Below are positions 25,960-32,953 of a stretch of DNA of 34,062 bases, one piece after another. A program made the position numbers and the translations under genes. Numbering within the stretch: the first letter of the stretch is position 1; every line of letters starts with the position of its first letter. Source of the DNA: Lachnospiraceae bacterium (GTDB lineage: Bacteria; Bacillota; Clostridia; Lachnospirales; Lachnospiraceae). The notes beneath the pieces are model-generated. The model saw nothing but the letters and a program-made list of their open reading frames with translations, had not been told where the DNA came from and made no database searches. The stretch covers positions 1 to 34,062 of the forward strand of contig JAFTGN010000050.1 of the NCBI GenBank assembly GCA_017457865.1, read 5' to 3'.

Positions 25960-26516
25960 TGTTAGAAACCGAACGACTGATTCTGCGGCCGTGGGAAGAA
26001 ACGGATGCAGAGGCATGTTACCAATATGCCAAAGATCCCCGGATCGGTCCGGCTGCGGGCTGGCCGGTACATACCAGTGTGGAAAACAGCAGGCAGGTGA
26101 TTCTGGGGGCATTGTCTGTACCGGAGACGTATGCCATCGTACTGCGGGAAACAGGACTGCCGGTTGGCAGTATCGGTCTGCATTTTCACAGTGACCTTGC
26201 CAAGACAGAGGATGAGGCGGAGCTGGGCTATTGGCTGGGTGCTCCGTACTGGGGACAGGGACTTGTGCCGGAGGCGGCAAAGCGGCTGATCTGTCATGGA
26301 TTTACAGACCTGCACCTGAACCGAATCTGGTGCGGTTACTATGATGGCAATGAAAAGTCAAAACGGGTGCAGGAGAAGCTGGGCTTTGCATATCAATGGA
26401 CATGCAAGGAAACACCTGTGCCGCTGTTAGGAGAGATCCGCATCGGACACGTCAATCTATTGACGAAAGAAGCGTGGCTGACGCTGCCATGGGCAGACTC
26501 TACGAAACATAGGTAG
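25944..26516 (+). CDS. GNAT acetyltransferase (RimJ/RimL-like)
   Basis: Protein of 190 aa with the RimL-type layout: LETERLILRPWEETDAEACYQYAKDP at the N-terminus, AELGYWLGAPYWGQGLVPEA forming the acetyl-CoA pyrophosphate loop, and LNRIWCGYYDGNEKSKRVQEKLGF in the C-terminal part. It should transfer an acetyl group to an amine; the substrate may be a protein N-terminus or a small molecule. ATG 25944 is preceded by GGAGG inside the end of the HIT gene. Confidence 0.92.
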   Translation: MENKVMLETERLILRPWEETDAEACYQYAKDPRIGPAAGWPVHTSVENSRQVILGALSVPETYAIVLRETGLPVGSIGLHFHSDLAKTEDEAELGYWLGAPYWGQGLVPEAAKRLICHGFTDLHLNRIWCGYYDGNEKSKRVQEKLGFAYQWTCKETPVPLLGEIRIGHVNLLTKEAWLTLPWADSTKHR

Positions 26517-26565
26517 CTTCTTTTTTACCCGTATGGTAGGCTTGTAACATAAGGAGGACAATACA

Positions 26566-27207
26566 ATGGATCGATATGTTACAGGTGCAGTGATACGAAA
26601 ACTGCGGGAACACAAAAAGATGACACAGGAAGAACTGGCAGAACAACTGTTTGTCAGCAGCAAAGCAGTCAGCAAATGGGAAACCGGTCAGGGATTTCCT
26701 GATATCAGTCTCTTAGAACCCTTGGCAAAAGCGCTGGATCTTTCTGTGATCGAGCTGCTGTCCGGGGCGGATATCCGCAATGAGAACCGCACTTCACATA
26801 TGGCAAAGGGGAAACTTTATGTTTGTCCGGTCTGCGGCAATGTGGTGTATGCAGTGGGGGAAACGGTGGTGAGCTGTTGCGGCATCACATTGCCAGCGTT
26901 AGAAGCAGAACCGGCAGATTCCGCCCATTTCATACATGTAGAGATGGTAGAAGATACCTATTTTATCACGATGGATCATCCCATGACCAAAGAACACTAC
27001 ATTTCATTTCTGATGGCAGTGTCCGATCAGGGGGTACAGTTGGTCAAACTGTATCCGGAAGGAAATGCAGAGGCAAGGGTGCAGGTCAACCGGGTGAAAC
27101 AGATTTATGCATACTGCAATCGGCATGGTCTGTTTCAGGTACCGGTTTCTCCACGGTGCAGAACTGAAGAGAATACCAAATATAAAGAAAGGATAGAAAA
27201 TATATGA
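26566..27207 (+). CDS. HTH-XRE regulator fused to a complete desulfoferrodoxin
   Basis: Protein of 213 aa. Residues 6-62 are an XRE helix-turn-helix (LREHKKMTQEELAEQLFVSSKAVSKWETG). Residues 85-195 are a desulfoferrodoxin: the desulforedoxin Cys4 site is C87, C90, C104, C105 (YVCPVCG...SCCG). The superoxide reductase iron site appears complete as H121, H138 (DHPM), H144 (KEHYISF), C184 and H187 (YAYCNRHGLF). The fusion suggests a DNA-binding protein that reads superoxide, iron or redox state; this is inference. ATG 26566 has AGGAGG 8 nt upstream. The 3' end overlaps the next gene by ATGA (27204-27207). Confidence 0.88.
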   Translation: MDRYVTGAVIRKLREHKKMTQEELAEQLFVSSKAVSKWETGQGFPDISLLEPLAKALDLSVIELLSGADIRNENRTSHMAKGKLYVCPVCGNVVYAVGETVVSCCGITLPALEAEPADSAHFIHVEMVEDTYFITMDHPMTKEHYISFLMAVSDQGVQLVKLYPEGNAEARVQVNRVKQIYAYCNRHGLFQVPVSPRCRTEENTKYKERIENI

Positions 27208-27794
27208 CAAATATATTTTTGACAACAGAAGATAAAATTCAATTACTTGGAATTTTGATTACAGTGGTTTTGACAGTCATAGGTGGGTTATATGCAGTGC
27301 TCACCAATACGAAGAAATATGAATTAACAGAAGAATATAAGCGTGAATTATTGGCATGGTATAGTGATGTGGTAGAAATAATGATGCTGGTAATACATTA
27401 TGCAGAAACAAAAAAGTGGCGAAATCATCCGAACAGGGTAGAAATTCTGGCGAAAATTTCTTTGTTGGCAGAATGTGGACGATTTTACTTTCCAAACATC
27501 AATGAAAAAGAAGGATACGGAAAAGAAAAACCAGCGGCATATCAAGGGGTTCGTCATATTGTATTAGAGTTTGTTTTGTTTTTTTATGAAGAAATAAAAA
27601 CTGCGGAAGAACCAGACTTGAATAGACTTTGGAAATTAGAGAGAGGATTTACGTCTTATGTATTTCAGGTAATCAATCCGCCCAAAAGAAATAAAACATA
27701 CTCTAATTATTTGCAGATCAATTTAAAAGAAAACGAAACGTTAGGAGAGTATTTGCAAAAAAATGAGAAAGAAAAAGAAACTTTTTTTGGATAG
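27204..27794 (+). CDS. Hypothetical single-pass membrane protein
   Basis: Protein of 196 aa, not assigned to a named family. One strong transmembrane segment lies near the N-terminus (about 11-33, KIQLLGILITVVLTVIGGLYAV shape), followed by a cytoplasmic helical domain with RVEILAKISLLAECGRFYFPN and a central AYQGVRH motif. The C-terminus is Lys/Glu-rich. It overlaps the HTH-desulfoferrodoxin gene by 4 nt, so it is probably co-expressed and may be its target or partner. It is clearly more AT-rich than its neighbours. No ribosome binding site of its own is obvious apart from GAAAGGATAG upstream. Confidence 0.75.
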   Translation: MTNIFLTTEDKIQLLGILITVVLTVIGGLYAVLTNTKKYELTEEYKRELLAWYSDVVEIMMLVIHYAETKKWRNHPNRVEILAKISLLAECGRFYFPNINEKEGYGKEKPAAYQGVRHIVLEFVLFFYEEIKTAEEPDLNRLWKLERGFTSYVFQVINPPKRNKTYSNYLQINLKENETLGEYLQKNEKEKETFFG

Positions 27795-27806
27795 AGAAAA
27801 GGAAAC

Positions 27807-27842
27807 AAAACAAGGAAGAATGAAATTACCCCACCTTGTTTT
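27807..27842. terminator. Terminator between convergent membrane-protein and SOD-like genes
   Basis: 9-bp stem AAAACAAGG (27807-27815) with CCTTGTTTT (27834-27842), whose arms supply T-rich ends in both directions. Confidence 0.6.
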
Positions 27843-27868
27843 GCATGCAAATATATGAGAAAGTGTTT

Positions 27869-28375
27869 TTAAGAGTGTATATTTGAAATGACACCACAGG
27901 CGATTTTCGCTCCGGCATTGCCTGCTGGCTGGGTGGTAAAGTCATCCGGTTGCCTGTGAATGATCACAGTTTTGCCGATGACATCTGAAACAGCAAAACG
28001 ATTTGTAAAGACTGCGCCCCATGCGTATCCGTCATTGCCAAACAGCGGCGGAAGATCACCTGCGTGTGATGGATGGGGGCAGTCTTTTGGATTATCATGG
28101 GTACCGGCATCTGCAAAAGGGTCAGTCTCATTGCCGGTACAGCTGTCTCCATCATGAATGTGCATGGCAAAGATGGCAGGATCACAGGAGTCCTGCTCTA
28201 TGGGCAGTCCGGTGATCTGTGCCACTACAAATACACCGTCTCTGCGCTGATAAAACAGGACTTGTCCCTCAATATCCGGGAATGCATCAGAACCATGGAT
28301 CAGTGCAGCTCCATTGGGGGTTCTGGCAGAAAGCCAGGCAAAACAGGCATCCGCAGTACAAATAGAATCAGACAT
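27869..28375 (-). CDS. Cu/Zn superoxide dismutase-like protein
   Basis: Protein of 168 aa of the SodC family. The metal ligands are all present: H72 and H74 (MHIHDG), H93 (AGTHDNP), H101 and H104 (PHPSHAGDLP), D115 and H140 (VIIHRQPDDF). C79 and C160 can form the conserved disulfide. The catalytic Arg before IACGVI is replaced by Lys (K157), which should alter superoxide attraction. No signal peptide or lipobox is seen, unlike most bacterial SodC, so a cytoplasmic place is implied. ATG at 28375 (minus) fits the domain start; an upstream TTG in frame would add 29 unrelated residues. The promoter overlaps a cre-like site, suggesting carbon control. Confidence 0.85.
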   Translation of the reverse strand: MSDSICTADACFAWLSARTPNGAALIHGSDAFPDIEGQVLFYQRRDGVFVVAQITGLPIEQDSCDPAIFAMHIHDGDSCTGNETDPFADAGTHDNPKDCPHPSHAGDLPPLFGNDGYAWGAVFTNRFAVSDVIGKTVIIHRQPDDFTTQPAGNAGAKIACGVISNIHS

Positions 28376-28391
28376 GGATGACTCGCTTTCT

Positions 28392-28423
28392 AAGCACTTG
28401 CCAAATATTTGGAAGCGCTTGCA
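28392..28423 (-). promoter_or_regulatory. Operator: cre-like site within a larger palindrome
   Basis: TGGAAGCGCTTGCA (28410-28423) fits the catabolite-responsive element pattern TGNAANCGNNNNCA. It overlaps a perfect 12-bp palindrome CCAAATATTTGG (28401-28412), flanked by AAGCACTT and AAGCGCTT arms (28392-28399, 28413-28420). The site lies just downstream of the -10 box of the SOD-like gene, a repression position. Confidence 0.65.
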
Positions 28424-28424
28424 T

Positions 28425-28453
28425 ATTATGCTTTCAGAATAGCATATGCACAA
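28425..28453 (-). promoter_or_regulatory. Sigma-A promoter of the SOD-like gene
   Basis: Read on the minus strand: TTGTGC (complement of 28448-28453), 17-nt spacer, CATAAT (complement of 28425-28430). The transcript would start within the palindromic operator. Confidence 0.65.
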
Positions 28454-28471
28454 AACAGGCAAACAGATTCA

Positions 28472-28500
28472 TTGCAATTCCCCTGTGGTCATGTTATACT
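28472..28500 (+). promoter_or_regulatory. Sigma-A promoter of rnhA
   Basis: TTGCAA (28472-28477), 17-nt spacer, TATACT (28495-28500). It diverges from the SOD-like promoter. Confidence 0.75.
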
Positions 28501-28584
28501 TTTCGTATGTGCAAGAGTGAGGCAGATTGCAGATGCACAGAGATGGGAATTGTAGAATGAGAATCAAAAAGTGAGGAGAAGCAG

Positions 28585-29058
28585 ATGCAGGTAAAGATTT
28601 TTTCAGATGGTTCTGCCAGAGGAAATCCGGATGGACCGGGCGGGTACGGAACCGTATTGCAGTATATAGATTCCAAGGGAAATCTCCATGAAAAGGAGCT
28701 TTCTGCCGGCTATGTGCGTACCACCAACAATCGTATGGAATTGCTGGGCGCCATCGCAGGGTTAGAAGCATTGGTGCGCCCCTGTCAGGTGGATCTGTAC
28801 TCGGATTCCCAGTATCTGGTGAAAGCATTCAATGACCATTGGATCGATGGGTGGATCAAGAAAGGCTGGAAACGGGGCAAAAATGAACCGGTCAAGAATG
28901 TAGACCTGTGGAAACGACTGCTCAGCGCAATGGAACCCCATCAGGTGACCTTCCACTGGGTGAAAGGACATGCAGGGCATCCAGAAAATGAACGGTGTGA
29001 TCAGTTGGCTACCAGTGCGGCAGATGGAGAAAATCTGCTGGTAGATGAAGGAGTGTAG
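28585..29058 (+). CDS. rnhA: Ribonuclease HI
   Basis: Cleaves RNA in RNA-DNA hybrids; 157 aa, the standard bacterial length. The catalytic set is D8 ([10 protein letters not shown]), Glu in [10 protein letters not shown], Asp in YSDSQYL and Asp in [11 protein letters not shown], with the basic protrusion [16 protein letters not shown] and the [13 protein letters not shown] loop. ATG 28585 is preceded by GAGGAGAAG. The window thus encodes both type HI and type HII enzymes. Confidence 0.95.
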   Translation: MQVKIFSDGSARGNPDGPGGYGTVLQYIDSKGNLHEKELSAGYVRTTNNRMELLGAIAGLEALVRPCQVDLYSDSQYLVKAFNDHWIDGWIKKGWKRGKNEPVKNVDLWKRLLSAMEPHQVTFHWVKGHAGHPENERCDQLATSAADGENLLVDEGV

Positions 29059-29116
29059 ATGTCTTTTGTTCAACAGATTGAATTTTCGTGCAAACACAAG
29101 TGAAATTGGACGAAAA

Positions 29117-29226
29117 ATGAGAGGTGTTTAGGCAATTGTGAAACTCTTTGAGTAGACCAAAAACAGCCTGTACATGATGAAAGGCGTTCGGTATCATAGT
29201 TTCGCAATTACCTAAATCAGAGGTGT
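29117..29226 (-). mobile_element. Miniature element F (88 bp) with 11-bp TSD
   Basis: The element proper is 29128-29215. Ends TTAGGCAATTGTGAAACT (29128-29145) and AGTTTCGCAATTACCTAA (29198-29215) are inverted repeats with three mismatches, matching the ends of copies B and E in the opposite orientation. The interior contains only the two subterminal blocks (GAAAGGCGTTCGGTATCAT and CAGCCTGTACAT) and none of the hairpin core. Flanks ATGAGAGGTGT (29117-29127) and ATCAGAGGTGT (29216-29226) form an 11-bp target duplication with one mismatch. Confidence 0.9.
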
Positions 29227-29270
29227 TGGATGAAAGGAACTGGAATAAGAAACGGGCGGAGGTACAAAGG

Positions 29271-32000
29271 ATGACCAAAAATCAGAAAGTGGTAGCGGTC
29301 AAAAGTGCTTTTTTTCTATTAAAGTGTGCAGTCAATCCAGTAGAATCAGTGGAAGAATTTCTGCTCAATGCGCTGGGAGAGGGCTTGGATGTTACGGCAG
29401 ATTATGTGACCGATCAAATCCAAGATGGGTATCTGGCAAAAGGAGCCAAAGTGGTGCATGCCATTTTGACAGATCCTGTATTAGAACAATTATATGTTCC
29501 GCAAGCACAATATGATTTAGTGCGCCATTCCATCTGTGATATGATGCAGCAATCCAGAATCGATGTAGAATTGTTAGAGTCTTGTCAGTATGATGTGAAA
29601 AAAGCAGTAAAGACAGTGATTGATGTTTATCAGAAAGAACATCCAATGGATTTTGAATCACGACAAGTGCTCTATTTGGAAAATGGATTGCAAAAAATCA
29701 TGGATGTTTTGATAAAGGAAATTGCGGCTAAGCCAGATACTGTAATTGGACTTTTGCAAAAAATGGAACACATCAGTGATACTGTGCAGGTGCAAGGGAC
29801 AGAATTAGAGCGCATGCGTTATCAAGTACAGGAGCTTCAGCAGGAATTCAAGGCGATGAAAATCCAGCAGAAGCAGTCCAGTTCTGCTTATCAGTTGCGT
29901 CCGGATATGAAAAAGGCATATGCAGACAGGTGGACAGAGCGAATGTTTCTGCATCGGGATGATGACAATGACCGGAATCAGAATATCACCTTGAAAAATA
30001 TCTATCAGCTGCCTTCTTATAAAATGAGAGAAGACGATTGCTTTGATCTGCACCATCGCTTGGAACAATTTGTTTCCGAAACAGAATATGAAAAGCGGAT
30101 GTTACTGGTACTGGGGCAGCCGGGAAGCGGCAAAAGTACGCTGATTACATATTTGTTGAACAAGTGTATTGCAAATTGTGATAGAGAGATTCTGGTGTAT
30201 CAATTTGCAAAGTTAAAACAGGTGGATTGGGCAAGTGATCCAAAACAGGCCTTATTGAATGCACTGAGGGCAGATGATGTCACAGACTTTAGCGGAAAAG
30301 TGCTGATCCTGGACGGATTTGATGAAATATCCGTTGGTGGAAGCAGAGAACGTATTTTAGATCGGTTATATGATGATATTGCAATGGATTATAGTGTTGA
30401 GGATTTTTCGTTATTGATCACTTGCAGGGAACATTATATCACTGGTAAGACAAAATGTGATCAAATCTTTCTGAATCCGTTTACAGAACAACAAATCGGT
30501 AAATTTTGCAGTACATATTGGAATGCGTTTGGCGTGACAAAAGAAGATCCGGAGGCATTGCAGGAGCGGTTTTGTGAAAAGAAAGCGATCATGGGCATTC
30601 CCCTCCTCTTATATATGACATTGACACTGGATATTACCATAGAGAAAGATACGTCCTATGTGGATATTTACGATAAGATTTTTGCAATCGATGGTGGGAT
30701 TTATGATCGATGTATTACAATATTGATTAAAAATGAAGAAATAAGAAAATATTTCGAAGCCAGTCATCGTGTTGCAGGGGAGATGAAACAACAGTTGCAT
30801 CGGATTTCCAAAGAGATTGCATTGTATATGCTGGAATATGAACCGGAGACAGCGTCTATCCCCAAAGAGGCGTACGAACAAATCGTAGAATGTGTCCAAA
30901 GAGAAGAATTGAAAATAATTGAAAGAAACATTCCCATTAGCTTTTATTTAAAAAAAATTGCGAAACAAATAGATGGAGTAGATACAGAACAACTGAAGTT
31001 TATTCATCGCTCCATGTATGAATATTTTGTAGCGGTGGCAGTCTGTGATGAGATCGTAGATCAAACAGGACGATTGATTCAACAAGGCAATGAAAGAGAG
31101 ATGATTAACCGTTTAACACTAGTATTGTGCAGAAGGCAGTTTTCAGATGATAGCAAACAATATCTGGAATACCGGGTACAAAAGCATATTTTTGCCAACA
31201 ATCAAGCTAGCAGAGATCAGTGTGCAGACTGGTGGAGAAAGGTATCCGATACCATGCTGGCGGAAGGAATTGTGATGAAAGAAGTGCCGTTTTGGGATTG
31301 CGCAGAAAAACAAGCCATTGGATTTTTGAATTTCATTCCGTTGATGCGAGGGATTTTGGCAGGCTGTAAGCAAAAATGCCCGTATCAAATTGGCAGTGTA
31401 GAAAGAATCGGGAAGAATATTCGAAATGCAAACACAATGGAAAATAGATATGATGAAGAAATAATAGATTTGGCTTTTATAAATTTGATCAGAGCCGATT
31501 TGAGAGGAGTTGATTCGCGCAGAGCCGATTTGAGAGGAGCTGATTTGATCAACGCCGATTTGAGAGGAGTTGATTTGCGCAGAGCCGATTTGAGAGGAGC
31601 TGATTTGATCAACGCCGATTTGAGAGGAGCCGATTTGAACGGAACCGATTTGAACGGAACCTATTTGAACGGAGCCTATTTGATTAGAGCCAATTTGATC
31701 AGAGCCCATTTGATCGGAGCCCATTTGAGCGGAGCCGATTTGAGAGGAGCCGATTTGAGAGAAGCCAATTTGAGCGGAGCCGGTTTGAGCGGAGCCGATT
31801 TGAGAGGAGCCGATTTGAGAGAAGCCAATTTGAGCGGAGCCGGTTTGAGCGGAGCCGGTTTGAGCGGAGCCGATTTGAGAGGAGCCAATTTGAGCGGAGC
31901 CGGTTTGAGCGAAGCCGATTTCACAGATGCAAATGTAGAAGGCGCCAATTTTACCGATGCAATTGGCATAGAATCTTGTATTGGTCTGGACTTGACCTAA
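29271..32000 (+). CDS. NACHT-type NTPase with C-terminal pentapeptide repeats
   Basis: Protein of 909 aa. Residues 1-165 are a helical region without a domain I recognise; 170-205 is a probable coiled coil (QGTELERMRYQVQELQQEF). The STAND/NACHT ATPase starts near 275: Walker A GQPGSGKST (282-290), Walker B ILDGFDE (346-352), and LLITCREHY as the sensor strand. A helical region (about 420-700) follows. Residues 742-900 are pentapeptide repeats of A(D/N)LxG type forming a beta-helix. The architecture resembles bacterial NLR-like anti-phage proteins, in which the C-terminal repeat senses and the N-terminus acts; function here is inference. ATG 29271 follows GGAGGT (29258-29263); the frame is open back to GTG 29223, but that lies in the target duplication of element F. 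Confidence 0.85.
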   Translation: MTKNQKVVAVKSAFFLLKCAVNPVESVEEFLLNALGEGLDVTADYVTDQIQDGYLAKGAKVVHAILTDPVLEQLYVPQAQYDLVRHSICDMMQQSRIDVELLESCQYDVKKAVKTVIDVYQKEHPMDFESRQVLYLENGLQKIMDVLIKEIAAKPDTVIGLLQKMEHISDTVQVQGTELERMRYQVQELQQEFKAMKIQQKQSSSAYQLRPDMKKAYADRWTERMFLHRDDDNDRNQNITLKNIYQLPSYKMREDDCFDLHHRLEQFVSETEYEKRMLLVLGQPGSGKSTLITYLLNKCIANCDREILVYQFAKLKQVDWASDPKQALLNALRADDVTDFSGKVLILDGFDEISVGGSRERILDRLYDDIAMDYSVEDFSLLITCREHYITGKTKCDQIFLNPFTEQQIGKFCSTYWNAFGVTKEDPEALQERFCEKKAIMGIPLLLYMTLTLDITIEKDTSYVDIYDKIFAIDGGIYDRCITILIKNEEIRKYFEASHRVAGEMKQQLHRISKEIALYMLEYEPETASIPKEAYEQIVECVQREELKIIERNIPISFYLKKIAKQIDGVDTEQLKFIHRSMYEYFVAVAVCDEIVDQTGRLIQQGNEREMINRLTLVLCRRQFSDDSKQYLEYRVQKHIFANNQASRDQCADWWRKVSDTMLAEGIVMKEVPFWDCAEKQAIGFLNFIPLMRGILAGCKQKCPYQIGSVERIGKNIRNANTMENRYDEEIIDLAFINLIRADLRGVDSRRADLRGADLINADLRGVDLRRADLRGADLINADLRGADLNGTDLNGTYLNGAYLIRANLIRAHLIGAHLSGADLRGADLREANLSGAGLSGADLRGADLREANLSGAGLSGAGLSGADLRGANLSGAGLSEADFTDANVEGANFTDAIGIESCIGLDLT
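31501..31620 (+). repeat. 60-bp tandem duplication in the pentapeptide region (first)
   Basis: 31501-31560 and 31561-31620 are identical except for one base (31516 C, 31576 T, giving Ser versus Leu). Each unit encodes 20 aa, four pentapeptides and about one turn of the beta-helix. Confidence 0.95.
31741..31860 (+). repeat. 60-bp tandem duplication in the pentapeptide region (second)
   Basis: 31741-31800 and 31801-31860 differ at one base (31798 A, 31858 G, Asp versus Gly). It is a separate 20-aa duplication with a different unit from the one at 31501-31620. Confidence 0.95.
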
Positions 32001-32067
32001 AGTATGTTCCAGCTTCCCTATTTCATCTATCACATGCTTTTTAGAGCAAACAGAAAAGGAGTTACCT

Positions 32068-32922
32068 ATGACTTTTGATTTACACAACATACCAACTTTG
32101 GGCATTGCCGGCAATTTCACCGGTCATTTAGAGCAGGCTGGAGAAGCCAGAGACTTTACCAACGTACAGGTGGCGGAAGCAAATGCACCCAAGGCGGTGT
32201 TCCCTACCTATCTGCCGGGTGCAGAAGGGGCAGAGGGCGTGCCGGACTTTTTGGGCACTTTTCCGTTCCATGAAAGTCAGATTGTCTTTCCGGAGGGGGT
32301 AGAGAAGTTACAGATTGAGCCGGAATGCGCCATTGTATTGGATGTGGTCTGGGAAGATGGGCAGGTGGTGGAACTGAACCCCCTGGCATTTGGAGCATCC
32401 AATGACTGTTCCATCCGCAAGGAAGGAGTGCGCAAGATCAGCCAGAAGAAGAATTGGGGGGCTTGCAGCAAAGGCTTTGCCGAAAAACGACTGCCCATTG
32501 ACCGGTTTGCCAAAGGCGGTATCTTAGACGACTATCGGATTGCCAGCTTTCTGGTGCGGGATGGTCAGGTGCATGCCTATGGAGAAGACAGTGCAGTCAG
32601 CGATTACAGTTACATCTATGAAAAGCTCCTTGCCTGGACGGTGGACAAGCTGAATCACCAGCAGGATGCAGGACCGGCAGAGCCCATTCAGGCATATTTG
32701 CAGGCAATCGGTTGTCCGTCCCGGATCATGATTTCCATCGGCGCCACCCGGTACACGGAATACGGGGAGCACAATTTCCTGCAAAGCGGTGATGAGGCAG
32801 TGGTGGTGCTGTATCCGGGGGATCGGTATACAAAAGAACAGATTGCAGAACTGGTGGCACAGGGAGATGTGGAGAGAGAAGATGTGTCTGTGCTGAGCCA
32901 GGCGGTGGTGTTTAAAAAATAA
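32068..32922 (+). CDS. DUF5718-like protein
   Basis: Protein of 284 aa. The opening LGIAGNFTGHLEQAGEARDF and the following AVFPTYLPG recall DUF5718, a family without known function; I assign this from memory and with reservation. Other visible blocks are ASNDCSIRKEGVRKISQKKNWGACSKGF in the middle and SRIMISIGATRYTEYGEHNFLQ near the C-terminus. No signal peptide or membrane segment is seen, so it is probably cytoplasmic. ATG 32068 follows AAAGGAG. It is 67 nt downstream of the NACHT gene on the same strand, but its GC-rich composition is like the housekeeping genes, so it may be an older resident. Confidence 0.7.
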   Translation: MTFDLHNIPTLGIAGNFTGHLEQAGEARDFTNVQVAEANAPKAVFPTYLPGAEGAEGVPDFLGTFPFHESQIVFPEGVEKLQIEPECAIVLDVVWEDGQVVELNPLAFGASNDCSIRKEGVRKISQKKNWGACSKGFAEKRLPIDRFAKGGILDDYRIASFLVRDGQVHAYGEDSAVSDYSYIYEKLLAWTVDKLNHQQDAGPAEPIQAYLQAIGCPSRIMISIGATRYTEYGEHNFLQSGDEAVVVLYPGDRYTKEQIAELVAQGDVEREDVSVLSQAVVFKK

Positions 32923-32953
32923 CTATAGGAAAAACGTAAAAGGAGGAAATGAA

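Noticed and set aside
28376-28462. 29-codon N-terminal extension of the SOD-like protein as a possible signal peptide
   Set aside because: It starts with TTG, overlaps the promoter and operator, contains Cys and charged residues and lacks a hydrophobic core.
31480-31960. Regular 15-bp and 60-bp repeats suggestive of a CRISPR-like array
   Set aside because: The repeats are in frame within the NACHT gene, have no unique spacers and encode A(D/N)LxG pentapeptides.
31143-32120. Long minus-strand open frame (325 codons) rich in Gln-Ile-Gly-Ser
   Set aside because: It is the antisense of the pentapeptide repeat; the 15-base periodicity keeps the opposite frames open. No ribosome binding site or known fold.
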